Source: Chaetomium olivaceum (taxonomy: Eukaryota > Ascomycota > Sordariomycetes > Sordariales > Chaetomiaceae). From it: a stretch of DNA of 64,000 nucleotides. The position numbers were made by a program, and so were the translations under genes. Each line of letters begins with the position of its first letter. Positions within the stretch are counted from its first letter, which is position 1. The stretch is taken from assembly GCA_039881045.1 (NCBI GenBank), contig JAYWVB010000008.1:372001-436000 (forward strand), read 5' to 3'. The notes beneath the pieces are model-generated. The model saw only the letters and a program-made list of their open reading frames with translations. It was not told the origin of the DNA and made no database searches. Below, piece after piece: positions 42,390 to 53,064 of the stretch.

Positions 42390-44548
42390 ATGTTAGTTCC
42401 CTTATCTCTCGGCTTATTTGCCATCTGCACTGCTGCTGAACTCATTCCACCCCTTTTCCCGCGTCACGCCAACAACACGCATTTATCTTGCAAGGCCGTC
42501 CCCGGAACACCCAACTGGCCATCCGGACGCGAGTGGGCCCATCTTAACCATACAGTAGGCGGAAGACTGTTACGACCGTCTCCTCCGGGGGCCATTTGCC
42601 ATCCCGAGCATGCCTCCTACAACGCCAGTGCGTGTCCCGCTCTCCAGGCAGCCTGGTTGACCTACGAGTTCCATCAAGCCGACCCTATCTCCATGTACTG
42701 GAACCAGTGGACAAATGACTCCTGCCTTCCGCAAGAAGGTGTACCATGCAGCGGTGATGGTTATCCTACCTTTGTTATCAACGCAACAACAGCCCGCTAT
42801 ATCCAGCAGGGCGTTAAGTTTGGTAAGATGAAAGCCATATACGGCTCCATGAAGGGGTTTTATTGAGGATGAGATTAACAACCCGCGTCTGTTGTATAGC
42901 TAAAAGGCACAACGTCAGATTGGTTGTGAAGAGTTCTGGCCATGATTTCGTCGGCCGTTCCAATGCTCCCAACTCCCTATCCATCTGCACAGACACACCA
43001 CCTCAGAGATATCAAGGTGCACGACTCGTTTCGGCCTACCTGTTGCAAAGCGACCGTTAATACAACCGCACATGCAGTTACAGTTGGCGCCGGCATGCAG
43101 ATGTGGGATCTGTACAACGCGCTTGGCCCCTTGAACCGTACCATTGTGGGTGGTGGGGGGAAGACGGTATCAGTAGGTGGCTACTTGACTGGCGGGGGCC
43201 ACAGCTTGCTGTCGTCTTGGTACGGCCTTGCCGCAGATCAGGTTCTGGAAATGGAGGTGGTCACCCCCAACGGAGACATTGTGATTGCCAACGAGTGTCA
43301 GAATAAAGACATGTTCTGGGCGATGCGCGGTGTAAGTTGCTTCCTTTGATCCTACTCTCTTCTCCTTCAAGTTAAGCACCGAGGTAGTTACTTACAGAAC
43401 TAACGTCTTGTTCCTTTTTTGGAAGGGCGGTGGGTCGACCTTCGGTATCATGACTTCGGTCACAGTGAGGACTATCCCTACGCCCAGACTGGAGCATCTT
43501 ATCCTTACGATGTTTACCACCAACATATCAGACCCTCGTCCCATCTACGAGGCTACCGCCTACATTCTCAGCAAATTTCCCTCGATGAGTGATCAGGGTC
43601 TAGCAAGCTACACATTTTTCTTCCCGCCCTTGCCTGACATCTTGGGCGGCACCAAAACTGTTTTTGGCGGTATAATTACCGGCGGTACGCTCCAGGACGG
43701 TTCCCCGGAGGAGATGCACAGGCTATGGGACCCCGTGATAGCGCACGTCAAGCGCACCTGGCCCGGCGTCTTCGACATCTCCTACCAACCAAAAACGTAC
43801 TCATCATTCCTCGCCTGGTTCCGCGAGAATTACGACAAGAGCCCGGCTGGGTCCAACAGTTATGTGGGCTCGAGGCTGCTGGACAATGCCGCGTTGACTG
43901 GCAACCTCACCGCAAGTGCGGATGCTTATGAACGGTTCATCAACGGCACCATCGGGATAGCGCATCTGGTTTCTGGGAAGGGAGTGCATAACGCGCGGCC
44001 CAGCGGTGGCGGCAATGCGGTGTTGCCGGCGTGGAGGAAATCTTATGTTCACTTGAGTAAGTGTCTGACCGTGTCATGAGATACCACTACACACAAGCCT
44101 GGAATCAATCTGACTCGGTGTTACAGCCTCGGGTGCTAGAGCCCCGCCGCTAGACCAAGCAGCCGCGGAGGCCGTGAGGCTGCAGATTAAGGAGCGCGTT
44201 CAAGCATTGAGACAGTTGGCGCCCAATACGGGCGCGTACATGAACGAGGTGAGCGTGCTTTCCTCCTTAAAGTTTGCGAGTGCTAATTGGCATGCCCCGA
44301 CACAGGCCAACTTTGAAGAACCGAATTTCCAGCACGAATTCTGGGGTTCTAACTACGAACGACTGTACGTATCCGCCCGTGGATACATGTAGGCCCCAGG
44401 CCCCGTTCCTAGCTAACATGAACCCCACAGCCTCAACATCAAGCAAACTGTTGACCCGGAAGATGTGCTCTGGTGCACTCCTTGTGTCGGCAATGAGCGC
44501 TGGCAGCAGGTGGGAGACCGCCTGTGCCGCGTCGAGGAAAGGGGATAG
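42390..44548 (+). CDS. Secreted FAD-linked oxidoreductase (PCMH/BBE, 6-hydroxynicotine oxidase-like)
   Basis: Six exons: 42390-42822, 42900-43331, 43426-44056, 44127-44248, 44306-44364 and 44431-44548. All introns have GT-AG ends and phases that fit once one extra base near 42992 is removed (SIC then THHLRDIKVHD). A signal peptide (MLVPLSLGLFAICTAA) precedes the FAD-binding PCMH fold. The covalent-flavin His is in VVKSSGHDFVGRSN, followed by VGAGMQMWDLY, and the family's GGYLTGGGHSLLS is present. The C-terminal berberine-bridge region has FWGSNYERLL and DPEDVLWCTPCVGNERW. These enzymes oxidise alcohols, sugars or alkaloid-like substrates with O2. They occur in secondary metabolism as well as alone; no cluster partners are visible next to it. 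Confidence 0.88.
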
Positions 44549-46137
44549 TGGTTTCTTTCTCTTCAGTAAGCATGGATATCCCTCTACGTAGCACGGGGAT
44601 GTCCGCAAATTACTGGGAGAAAACAGAGATGTTTGCCGCGGGCTGAACCAAGGCACCGGGACTGGGTTTATGTATATAGTTACTCCCCAAAGCAACTGTC
44701 AGGGCCATTAAGCAGTTCCCTTTTGTGGGCCCCACGCATTAATTCGATTTCCCTGACTCGTGGTTCCAAAAAGGGAATGAAATCTCATCACTTCCCTTCG
44801 CATCGCGTGGGCCCCATGGGACCGTCAGTCAACCCCTGTGGACATGTCAACAAACAATGACGTCAAGTTCAAGCGGTTCAGCGCGTTCGCCCATCTGTCT
44901 ATTGGACGTGCAAGTCCCGGCGTAAGGGATATCTCGTAACACCGAACCCAAGGCTATTTTGAATTTAACCGCGGGACGCTCTACTTCTTGGTGGAGAGGA
45001 GAAGTTTCGTCCTGAATATCCGGCCAGCAGCATCCAAGTTCAACTGCGCCAAACTTTCAAAGGAGGGCGGGCGAATCCCTGACGTTGCGGGCCAAGCCGA
45101 GTCATGGCTCGGCGCTTGATAGGCAGCGCCTGGGAACAGGGACTGCCCACGCTCCACAAGCTCATCCACAAAATGGCCGAATCGGCGCCGTCACGGATAT
45201 CTCGGGAAGCCCGTCGACTGCCGGCACTTACCACTTGGCGCATGTGTGTGATTCGTCCTCTTTTCCCTTGGGCCTGCAAGAGAAGTGCTTGTTTCTGGAG
45301 GGAGCATAGTGGTTTTGGTGATGTTCACCTGGGGTCTTCCAGAAGTGCAACGAAGCGAAAGGCATACCATTCGATGTTTTATTGTTGTTTTGGATGGTAT
45401 GCGGGTTGGTGTCCGAAGCGTATGGGCTATCCTCGGTGCCGCTTCCTGCATAGTGGCGCCGTTTCCCACTCTTTTCTATTGTTGTGGGCCACATCATGGA
45501 CCGAGACAAGATCTGCTGTTCAACGCTTCGGCCATGCACTCCCTTGTTGGAAGTTTCTGCCGGCTAAAGTCCTCACCTCGCTCTCGTTCCAGCCATGTGG
45601 CCGGTAAGGCCGAGCCCACGTCTCCCTCCTGGTTGAAGTTGAAGGCATTGACGAGGGCCTCAATACCGAGGTACCCGAGCTGATTCCAGGCCACTAGAGC
45701 CCAGGTTATGTTGTTCGATAATGCCCAGGCTTACAGATGGAGGAATACGGACAACAAAAGGAATGGACAAGGCAACCTGACTGCCATATTGTAGGATCAC
45801 ACGATTTTGACGGCTAAAAATAACGCCGTCTGAACGGCTTCCATAGCTAAGATGGGTGGATCTCGGGAGCGCCGCTGGGAAATCGCCCCGTGATCCCATA
45901 TCCATGGTCAAGGACAGTCAAAATACCCACACGTTATGTCCGGCCACGATTTTGCTCGACCAGGATCTGTTCCCCACGGCCCAGGGGCGTGCGGGTCTGG
46001 CGGTGAATGCCACGAGGGCAGAAAAACTCCCCACGATATTGACTCCGGCCGGGGAAGTTTGGGGTGGAAACCCGGGGATGGCCGTATGGGGAAAGAAGCG
46101 AAAGCTGTAAGTCTGGCCCAAATTCGGCCCCGGGCGG
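44549..46137. other. Intergenic, promoter of the hexose transporter at right
   Basis: 1.6 kb with only shadow-like frames on both strands (45085-45694). None has a domain or splice structure. The last 200 bases are promoter sequence. Confidence 0.45.
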
Positions 46138-46144
46138 TATATAA
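46138..46144 (+). promoter_or_regulatory. TATA box of the hexose transporter gene
   Basis: TATATAA lies 205 bases before the ATG at 46349, followed by a CA/CT-rich leader. A CCGGGG sequence just upstream fits the CreA consensus SYGGRG, as would suit a sugar transporter, but this hexamer is common. Confidence 0.5.
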
Positions 46145-46348
46145 GGACCAGAGCTTCCGCCTGATCTTGTGGCAGCTGTGTACATACGATCAACACCGAA
46201 TCAACATCCTCGGGCTTTACACCTCCATCCAGCAGGTCCCCCCACTGAAACCCCACCATCAACACCTCACTTTATACCACCAACGATAACCTCAACGTTC
46301 AACAGCCAACCCTATCTACCCCATCACACACCAACCACCACCACAACC

Positions 46349-48050
46349 ATGCCAGGCGGCGCCGCCCCCGCGTTGGGCATGCCCGACGTGTCGCGGGTCG
46401 AGGCCCCCGTGACGATGAAGGCATACATGATGTGTGTTTTCGCAGCTTTTGGCGGCATCTTCTTCGGCTACGACTCGGGTTACATCTCCGGAGTCATGGG
46501 CATGGACTTCTTCATCCACGTCATCGAAGGCGCCGACGCCACCGTGCTACCCGCTTGGAAGAAGTCACTGATAACATCTATCCTCTCTGCCGGTACCTTC
46601 TTTGGCGCGCTGATTGCCGGTGATCTGGCGGATTGGTTGGGGAGAAGGATTACGGTGATCCTCGGGTGTGCCGTGTTCATTGTCGGTGTCGTACTGCAGA
46701 CGGCGAGCGCCGGGCTGGGGCTGATCGTCGCGGGGCGGTTGGTTGCTGGTTTCGGTGTTGTTCGTGTCGGCGGTTATTATCTTGTACATGTCGGAGATTG
46801 CGCCGCGGAAGGTCCGTGGCGCCATCGTGTCCGGTTACCAGTTCTGTATTTGTGTCGGGTTGTTGCTGTCATCTTCGGTGGACTACGCCACCCAGGACAG
46901 GAACGACAGCGGCTCATACCGTATTCCCATCGCCCTGCAGATGGCGTGGGCACTGATCCTGGCCGGTGGCCTGTTCTTCCTGCCCGAGTCCCCCCGATTC
47001 TTCGTCAAGAAGGGCAATCTAGAGGCGGCTGTTAGGACGCTGGCGCGGTTGAGGGACCAGCCGCTGGATTCGACCTACGTCCGGGACGAGCTGGCCGAGA
47101 TTGTGGCCAACCACGAATACGAGATGAGCGTCATCCCGCACGGGAACTACTTCCAGACCTGGGCCATGTGCTTCCGGGGTTCCATCTGGAAGGCCAACAG
47201 CTACCTCCGGAGGACTATCTTGGGCACATCGATGCAAATGATGCAGCAGTGGTAAGTTATTCTCACGCACGCGCTTCCTCACAAGAAGTCAAAACAGCTG
47301 ACAGAACCAGGACTGGCTGCAACTTCGTCTTCTACTTCGGTACCACCTTCTTCCAGCAACTCGACATCATCGAAAACCCCTTCCTCATTTCGCTCATCAC
47401 CACGCTCGTCAATACCTGCTCGACCCCGATTTCCTTCTACACCATGGAGCGCGTCGGACGGCGGCCTCTGCTGATTTGGGGCGCCCTGGGAATGCTTATC
47501 TGCGAGTTCATCGTGGCTATCATCGGCACCGTCAAGCCGGACGATGACACGGCCGTCAAGGTCATGATTGCCTTCATCTGCATCTACATCTTTTTCTTCG
47601 CTACCACCTGGGGTCCCGGCGCTTGGGTCGTCATTGGCGAGATCTTCCCGTTGCCGATGCGCGCCAAGGGTGTTGCTCTGTCGACGGCGTCGAACTGGCT
47701 GTGTAAGTTATGACCCGTTATGCTGGTCTCCGGACAATGACTAACTGGTCCTAGGGAACTGCATTATTGCCGTTATTACCCCTTACATGGTGGATGAGGA
47801 CAAGGGCAACCTCGCGGCCAAGGTGTTTTACATCTGGGGCGGCCTCTGCACATGCTGCTTCGTCTACGCGTATCTACTGATTCCGGAGACCAAGGGCTTG
47901 ACGCTCGAGCAGGTGGACCAGATGCTGGGTGAGGCCACCCCGCGGAACAGCGCCAAGTGGGTGCCACACAGTACGTATGCGGGCGGCGAGCTGAAGGCGG
48001 AAAAGGAGGTCGGACACGTTGAGAAGTCGGATAGCGACAATAATGTTTAG
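46349..48050 (+). CDS. MFS hexose transporter (high-affinity glucose transporter-like)
   Basis: Exons 46349-47251, 47311-47702 and 47755-48050 (introns 59 and 52 bp). The N-terminus FFGYDSGYISGVMGMDFF, the signature LADWLGRR, APRKVRGAIVSGYQF, PESPRFFVKKG, and PETKGLTLEQVDQMLGEA near the C-terminus are sugar-porter hallmarks, with 12 expected membrane helices. The sequence resembles the fungal glucose transporter group more than quinate permeases, but the substrate is inferred. A frame break at about 46757 (GTGTTGTTC, likely two bases missing in a GVGF codon pair) separates helix 4 from helix 5; all splice phases fit after correction. The leader is long (about 170 bases after the TATA box). 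Confidence 0.88.
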
Positions 48051-48309
48051 GCGTGAGGTATGGCTGTTTCGGGTGTTGAATCAAAATTTATTGTTCCTTT
48101 TGGACTCTGTCAACCTTGCTTGAGAAGATGCCCCCCTGTCATGAATAAACCAAGCACCTGCGCCGCCAGTAATCAGACAACGTTAAACAACCCCTCTCTT
48201 TCCCTCGTTAGTCCCTCACGCCCCCCGGCCACCCTACGAAACAGCCAGCGCTCTCAACATCACCCACCAATCCGCCTCTTCCCGCCCACGCCTCCACCCA
48301 CACCCACAT

Positions 48310-48642
48310 TCACGGCCGTGACGCCTCCACCTCCTCGCCCCGAACCTTTCTCGGCTCCCTTTTGCTCTGCGCCCCGGGATCCTTGCTATGCAGCCTCGTA
48401 TCCTTGGGATCATATTGGCGCAGTGACTCCATGTCGTCGCCAGAGCGGGCGCGCTGGCCGCCGGTTCCCGCCACGGCCTGTGCCGTCTCCGAGATGCTCC
48501 CGCCGGTGGCGTCGTGCGCGTTATCGTGTGTCGACCGCGGCCGCGGCTGCTGCACCCCGCCGTAGGTGGTGTATAGGAGGCCGCCAAAGACGCCGGCAGC
48601 AATCATGAGCGGGACTTTGCGAGTGGCGAGGATGTTGGACAT
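48310..48642 (-). CDS. Small single-pass membrane protein, conserved in fungi
   Basis: 110 residues, one exon. The N-terminus MSNILATRKVPLMIAAGVFG with GLLYTTYGG forms one membrane helix that could also act as a mitochondrial anchor. The rest is polar (THDNAHDATGGSISETAQAV and a basic/acidic tail). I recognise the style of small fungal membrane proteins but not a named family. Its stop lies 260 bases from that of the convergent hexose transporter. Confidence 0.65.
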   Translation of the reverse strand: MSNILATRKVPLMIAAGVFGGLLYTTYGGVQQPRPRSTHDNAHDATGGSISETAQAVAGTGGQRARSGDDMESLRQYDPKDTRLHSKDPGAQSKREPRKVRGEEVEASRP

Positions 48643-49432
48643 TGTAGGCTTGGATGGGTAGCTGGTGGCGGTGGTGTGGTGGTGTGAGGTTTTGAAACGG
48701 CTTCGTAGTGGCCGGGTTTGGTTGGGTATTAGTTTAGAAATGGGTTTCCCGTCAAAGTCTGATCGCGATAGTAAAGTTTAATACAACGAGCATGTGAGAT
48801 ATCGTCTGTGTTTGGTGATCCAAGGGGGCTACAGCAGGTTATGTTTTAACAGTATTGGTAGATCCTGATGATCTAATAGTGGAGGTTGCAACACTTCTCA
48901 TGACATCAAGATAATGAGAAAGGAGTATTTCGAAGGCGGAAGGATAAAGTTAACCAATAGAATCAACCTTTTACCTGTGTCTGCCCTGAAGATGCATCAG
49001 GGGTACGGGAAGGGGCGGCAAAGTGGTGGGTGACGTCATGATGGTCGTTTGGTAACAACCATGGAATAACCAACACGATCCAGGGAAAGAGGGAGGATAG
49101 GCACTGGTAAATAAGAGTTCTGTACCCGTACATCAAGTGCCATTCACTAAAAGATGAACTATGGATTCAGAGTGCCTACAGGTATCTAAGTGGTTATGGC
49201 CCCTGCTCTTATACCAAGGTCAGAAATTCGTTTGGAAGCCCTTCCGCAACTCATTCTACAGGTAATAGTTCGAATGTTCATTATCACACTGCAAAGGTTG
49301 TATCATCTTCTCAACCGCAACCAATTGTTCCGTGCGAGTCTTAACCGCTATGTCTTCCCCAAATCGGTACTACCACACCTCAAGTAAACCCCTTTCTAGG
49401 CCCCTTCTTTTGATCCTGACTGCCTCCCCGGC
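48643..49432. other. Intergenic
   Basis: 790 AT-rich bases between two minus-strand genes. No frame of interest. Confidence 0.5.
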
Positions 49433-49810
49433 CTAAAAGCCGAGAGCGGCATTGAAAGCATCCGCCGTTGTAGCGTCCTGAGTGCCCAGCGCCTGAACCT
49501 GTGTTTGTGCGTCGGCACACATGGCCTGGGCGGCGTCGTTGGCGCCGCACACGTTTGCGAGCTGGTCGCAGATGCGGTTGGTGATGATGCTGGGGTTCAG
49601 CGCCTCTGACTGGCCCTCGGCGACGAGGGGGTCCGATGGGAGGAAAGTACCCTCGTCAGCCGCCCGCCCGTTGCGGCCGAACTGGAAGTCCATGCTCGGA
49701 TTGCACTGGCCGAAGTCTGCGGCGGTTCCGTTCGCTTGCCGGACATTGATTACAGCAGCTGAGGCCGTCGAGGCCGCGAGGAGGGCTAGAAGGATGGCTT
49801 TAGAGTACAT
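49433..49810 (-). CDS. Small secreted protein, 125 residues, four cysteines
   Basis: A single exon begins with the signal peptide MYSKAILLALLAASTASA. The mature part contains FGQCNPSMDFQFGRNGRA, EGTFLPSDPLVAEGQSEALN and ITNRICDQLANVCGANDAA, then MCADAQ. Four cysteines are present. The middle block is strikingly well ordered and looks like a conserved ascomycete secreted family seen in many saprotrophs, without assigned function. A TATA box lies 48 bases upstream of the ATG, which leaves a very short leader. Confidence 0.82.
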   Translation of the reverse strand: MYSKAILLALLAASTASAAVINVRQANGTAADFGQCNPSMDFQFGRNGRAADEGTFLPSDPLVAEGQSEALNPSIITNRICDQLANVCGANDAAQAMCADAQTQVQALGTQDATTADAFNAALGF

Positions 49811-49857
49811 GGTGAAGAATTAAGTTTGGTAAAAGGCGGTTTGCGGTTTCTGGTAGA

Positions 49858-49864
49858 TTTTATA
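49858..49864 (-). promoter_or_regulatory. TATA box of the 125-residue secreted protein gene
   Basis: TATAAAA on the minus strand, about 48 bases before the start codon at 49810. Confidence 0.55.
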
Positions 49865-50756
49865 CAAAGAAGGAATGGAAAGGTTCACAGAACCTGTGGA
49901 GAGATCAACTCTGGAGTATTGGTGTGATGGTACGGGTGGTGAGATGTATTCAACCAGTAAATGTGATGATGGGGGTTTTTATATACCAATTCATCATCTT
50001 GACACAATTCCTACCCTGGCGATGGCCCTCACAGTACATTGGACGATCCCAGCCTAGAAAACGCTTTTGGATCTCGCCTAGATGGGGATCAGACTGTCGC
50101 GTTTGGGTGACGCGGGAAACAGGGCTAGATGAGACGGATCGGCGCTCTCCCGGTTCAGGTTCGCATCCGCATGATGCCAATCATCCCATGTTCGGTTGCT
50201 ACTTTTATACCTCTTTGGCAAATCTTTGTAAGATTCGAGATGTGAAATAAGATTCGGCTTTCTGCTACGCTTCCTTGCCTTGAATGCATGACTCCCTGGC
50301 AATTCGCGATACTCCTCTCGTTTGATAATCTTCATTGTCATCCACCCGAGCTCCCTGTCTCGACCTGAACCCAGGGGATCAAGGTGCGTATTTCCCAACT
50401 GCAGATTCACAGCCAATTGTTTTTTTTTAATATTGACTTGTGTTGGTTCATCCGAATCTGACATTCCCGAGCCCCAACTGCGTCCCAATCGGGCAGGTCA
50501 TGCTCTGTCGCGAACCACCATTCGGGAAGAATGCAGCGAGCACGAAGTGGGGTGAAGAACTACTAGGGGATAGTGTACTGACAAGAAACACGTCGGCATG
50601 ACTCATTGACTAGCATCCAAGGCCTTTCCCCTCATACTTGTTGCCCCGTCTTGGCCACCACACCTCTCATCAAGATTCAAAGCTTTAGAATTACCCCTAC
50701 GTGCGAGGTGAACAATTGCGACCCTCCCGAGTTAGGGGACACTTTTGCCAACCACC
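49865..50756. other. Divergent intergenic region
   Basis: About 0.9 kb between divergent genes; no gene recognised. Frames at 50078-50488 (minus) lack domains. Confidence 0.45.
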
Positions 50757-51536
50757 ATGGCCGAATCCGACGAAATTGCCCAAGCCCGCTACTCCCGGCT
50801 CACATGGAACTGCCCGCTCTCCTCGGCCCACGCGGACGAGCTCCTCGGCCTCCTTAACCTCACCGCCCACACCCAAATCGTGGACCTCGGCTGCGGCTGG
50901 GGCTCCCTGCTCCTCCGCGCCGCCGCGTTGTGCGCTTCGTGCACGGACAGCGATAGCAATAAACCGGTCATGTTTACGGTGACGGGCGTGGACACGGACG
51001 GCGCCGCACTCGAGAGGGCCCGGCGCGCGGCAGCGGCAGCGGGCCTAGGCCCGGAGAATGTGTCGTTCGTCGAGCAGGCAGTTGAAGACTGGCGCCCGCC
51101 GCCGCACGGGATGGAACGCGTCATCTGCTTAGGGTCGTCGCACACGATGGGTGGTACCCGCAAGATGTTGACGCGCTTGGCCGAGCTGATGCCTGCCGGA
51201 CGCGGCGCACGGGTGCTGTTGGGGGATACGTGCTGGGAACGGGAACCGACAGACTTGGCGCTATCCATGTTTCAGGATGAAGCGCTGCCGTTGGCGGATC
51301 TGGTGGCTGTTTGCCGCGAGACCGGTTGGGAAGTTCTACACCTGAGCACGGCGGACCAGCGGGAGTGGGACGATTTTGAGTCGCGGCACCGAATGGGCAC
51401 ACGGGAATGGCTGCTAGCCCACCCCGACAGTCCACGGGCGCCAGAGCTCCGAGCGCAAGAGAGTAAGAGGGAGCAGAGCTATTTGACAGGGTACCGGGGG
51501 GTGCTCGGCTTCGCATATCTGGTGCTAGGCCGATGA
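50757..51536 (+). CDS. Class I SAM-dependent methyltransferase
   Basis: 259 residues from MAESDEIAQARYSRLTWNCP. Motif I is textbook (IVDLGCGWGSLLLRAA), followed by the SAM ribose-binding acidic residue in TVTGVDTDGAALERAR and motif III near VSFVEQAVEDW. ERVICLGSSHTMGG fits the segment after strand 4, where many small-molecule methyltransferases have a catalytic loop. The C-terminal half (YLTGYRGVLGFAYLVLGR) closes the Rossmann-like sheet. The substrate cannot be told from sequence; it may act on a small molecule, as in orphan fungal SAM methyltransferases. No introns or frame defects. Confidence 0.88.
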   Translation: MAESDEIAQARYSRLTWNCPLSSAHADELLGLLNLTAHTQIVDLGCGWGSLLLRAAALCASCTDSDSNKPVMFTVTGVDTDGAALERARRAAAAAGLGPENVSFVEQAVEDWRPPPHGMERVICLGSSHTMGGTRKMLTRLAELMPAGRGARVLLGDTCWEREPTDLALSMFQDEALPLADLVAVCRETGWEVLHLSTADQREWDDFESRHRMGTREWLLAHPDSPRAPELRAQESKREQSYLTGYRGVLGFAYLVLGR

Positions 51537-51578
51537 TAGTCGTGTGGCATACACAGTACAGGCAGTTTTGTCCTGTAT

Positions 51579-51956
51579 CTATTCTACCGAATGATTTACA
51601 ACTTCAACACAGATGTATATGTATCTTTTCTTACAATCTTGTGTTGGCAGTTGAGCACTCTCCGCCTTTGAAAATGCGCTTCGGAATGAAGTTTGGGCGC
51701 CACAGGAGGCCAGTCCTTTGTCAAGGCGGGCAAAGAAGCTGCACTGTGGTATATCATCAATTTCATGGAAGGTACTCATTTTGTTCAAAGCCAATGCCAA
51801 TTCCTTGGCTTGTCTTTGTGGTTGTGAGCCATGGAGTCGGTCTGACAGCGTGGAAGAGGGAACGCTGTATTTCTCAGCCGCAGAACGTATGGAACAAAGA
51901 CCCTGTTGAATATCCGTTATAGCCAATTGAATAAGCTCTTCGCGGATAGTAGCCAT
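51579..51956 (-). mobile_element. Pogo/Fot-type transposase N-terminal fragment (HTH_psq)
   Basis: The 125-codon frame starts MATIREELIQLAITDIQQG and continues SIRSAAEKYSVPSSTLSDRL, the Pipsqueak-type helix-turn-helix that opens pogo/Fot1-class transposases. After QPQRQAKELALAL the sequence leaves the family: no CENP-B-type second HTH and no DDE catalytic core are found in the frame or in the next kilobase. I could not identify terminal inverted repeats by eye. This is a truncated element, or a fragment with a new C-terminus. Confidence 0.65.
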
Positions 51957-53064
51957 GTTAAATTTAGCCTAGAATTGGACGAGTTGTGTAAAGTTGAAGT
52001 TGGTGATGTCCGAAATGTCGGTGTGGAGCTAAGTGTCCGGTTGTTGGGTGCGTCCGGTTGTGGGGTCCAGTCGTCTAATCAGTGTTGTCCGTTCCTATCG
52101 CTCGTTGGGTCGTGACATTTCAACGCAATAGCAAAGGGCCCTCTCAAAGACTTGCAGACAAATTCGAGAGGCTGTGGAACTTCCCGCCGACTCGGGAAAA
52201 CGGCGATCATGCTGTTGCAAAGGTGAGCTCTTGCTACCTTCGCCACAAAAAGCAGCGGTGGTTGTAGAGATGGGGATGGTGACGAGGTCTAGCATAGCGC
52301 CAAAGCTGGAGTTACTCAAGAGACCTAATCGAGGGGACAATTGTGCCTTTGGGCTGGCTCGATGTCCTTTGTCCCTGATGTAAAAGATAGGGATGATAAA
52401 ACGGTATGAGAGAGAACAGTCAGGTGTCACCCTGGTGGCGATGACGGCAAACCGGTGGTTTGTTAATCGGATAAGGATGTTGCCGGATTTATTTAGTCGC
52501 CAAACTCTTTTGTGACTTATATATAGTTAAGTTTATACCTGTTTGGCTGCAGAGGAAAAGAAATCGAGGCTGTTTCACAGCTTTATATCGATTATCTTTA
52601 GCGCTGTAACGGGCTGTGCCCGAGGTGGGCCTCGGTAACCCTCGGCCAGCTCACGTACAAGCACGATCCACCGAACCCCTGGATGAAGCTATTCCCAGTT
52701 GCCCCACAGCACACCGAACATTCTAGCAATGCGCTCGGGCCACCGCACTCGCGATCATAAAGCAGCCACGAGCTGCCAGACTCCCTCATCTTTCCTTTTC
52801 TTCTTCAAGCTTAGTGTACTCGTAGAGTCGTCACCAGCTAGTTGCAATATACTCCTGGGACCGTTACAAGCGCATAGGTTTGTGAGTATTTTGGGACCGC
52901 TTATAATTCTGGTCCCGAAAACATTGACTCGTCGCGTTGTTTTTTGATCCGACACCGAGTTCCATTCCATCGGGCCGTGTTGCACAGGAGACCACTTGGT
53001 AGGAATAGGGAAGGCACAAGAATATGTTCTCGGGAGTCGTTGCAGACTGCTTCTGCCCTCCCTC
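51957..53064. other. Intergenic
   Basis: 1.1 kb between the transposase fragment and the HET gene with no convincing frame. It may include the remainder of the element's flank. Confidence 0.45.

Noticed and set aside
45085..45694. Overlapping frames of 70-170 codons on both strands
   Set aside because: No domain, no splice structure, and the frames mirror one another; treated as chance.
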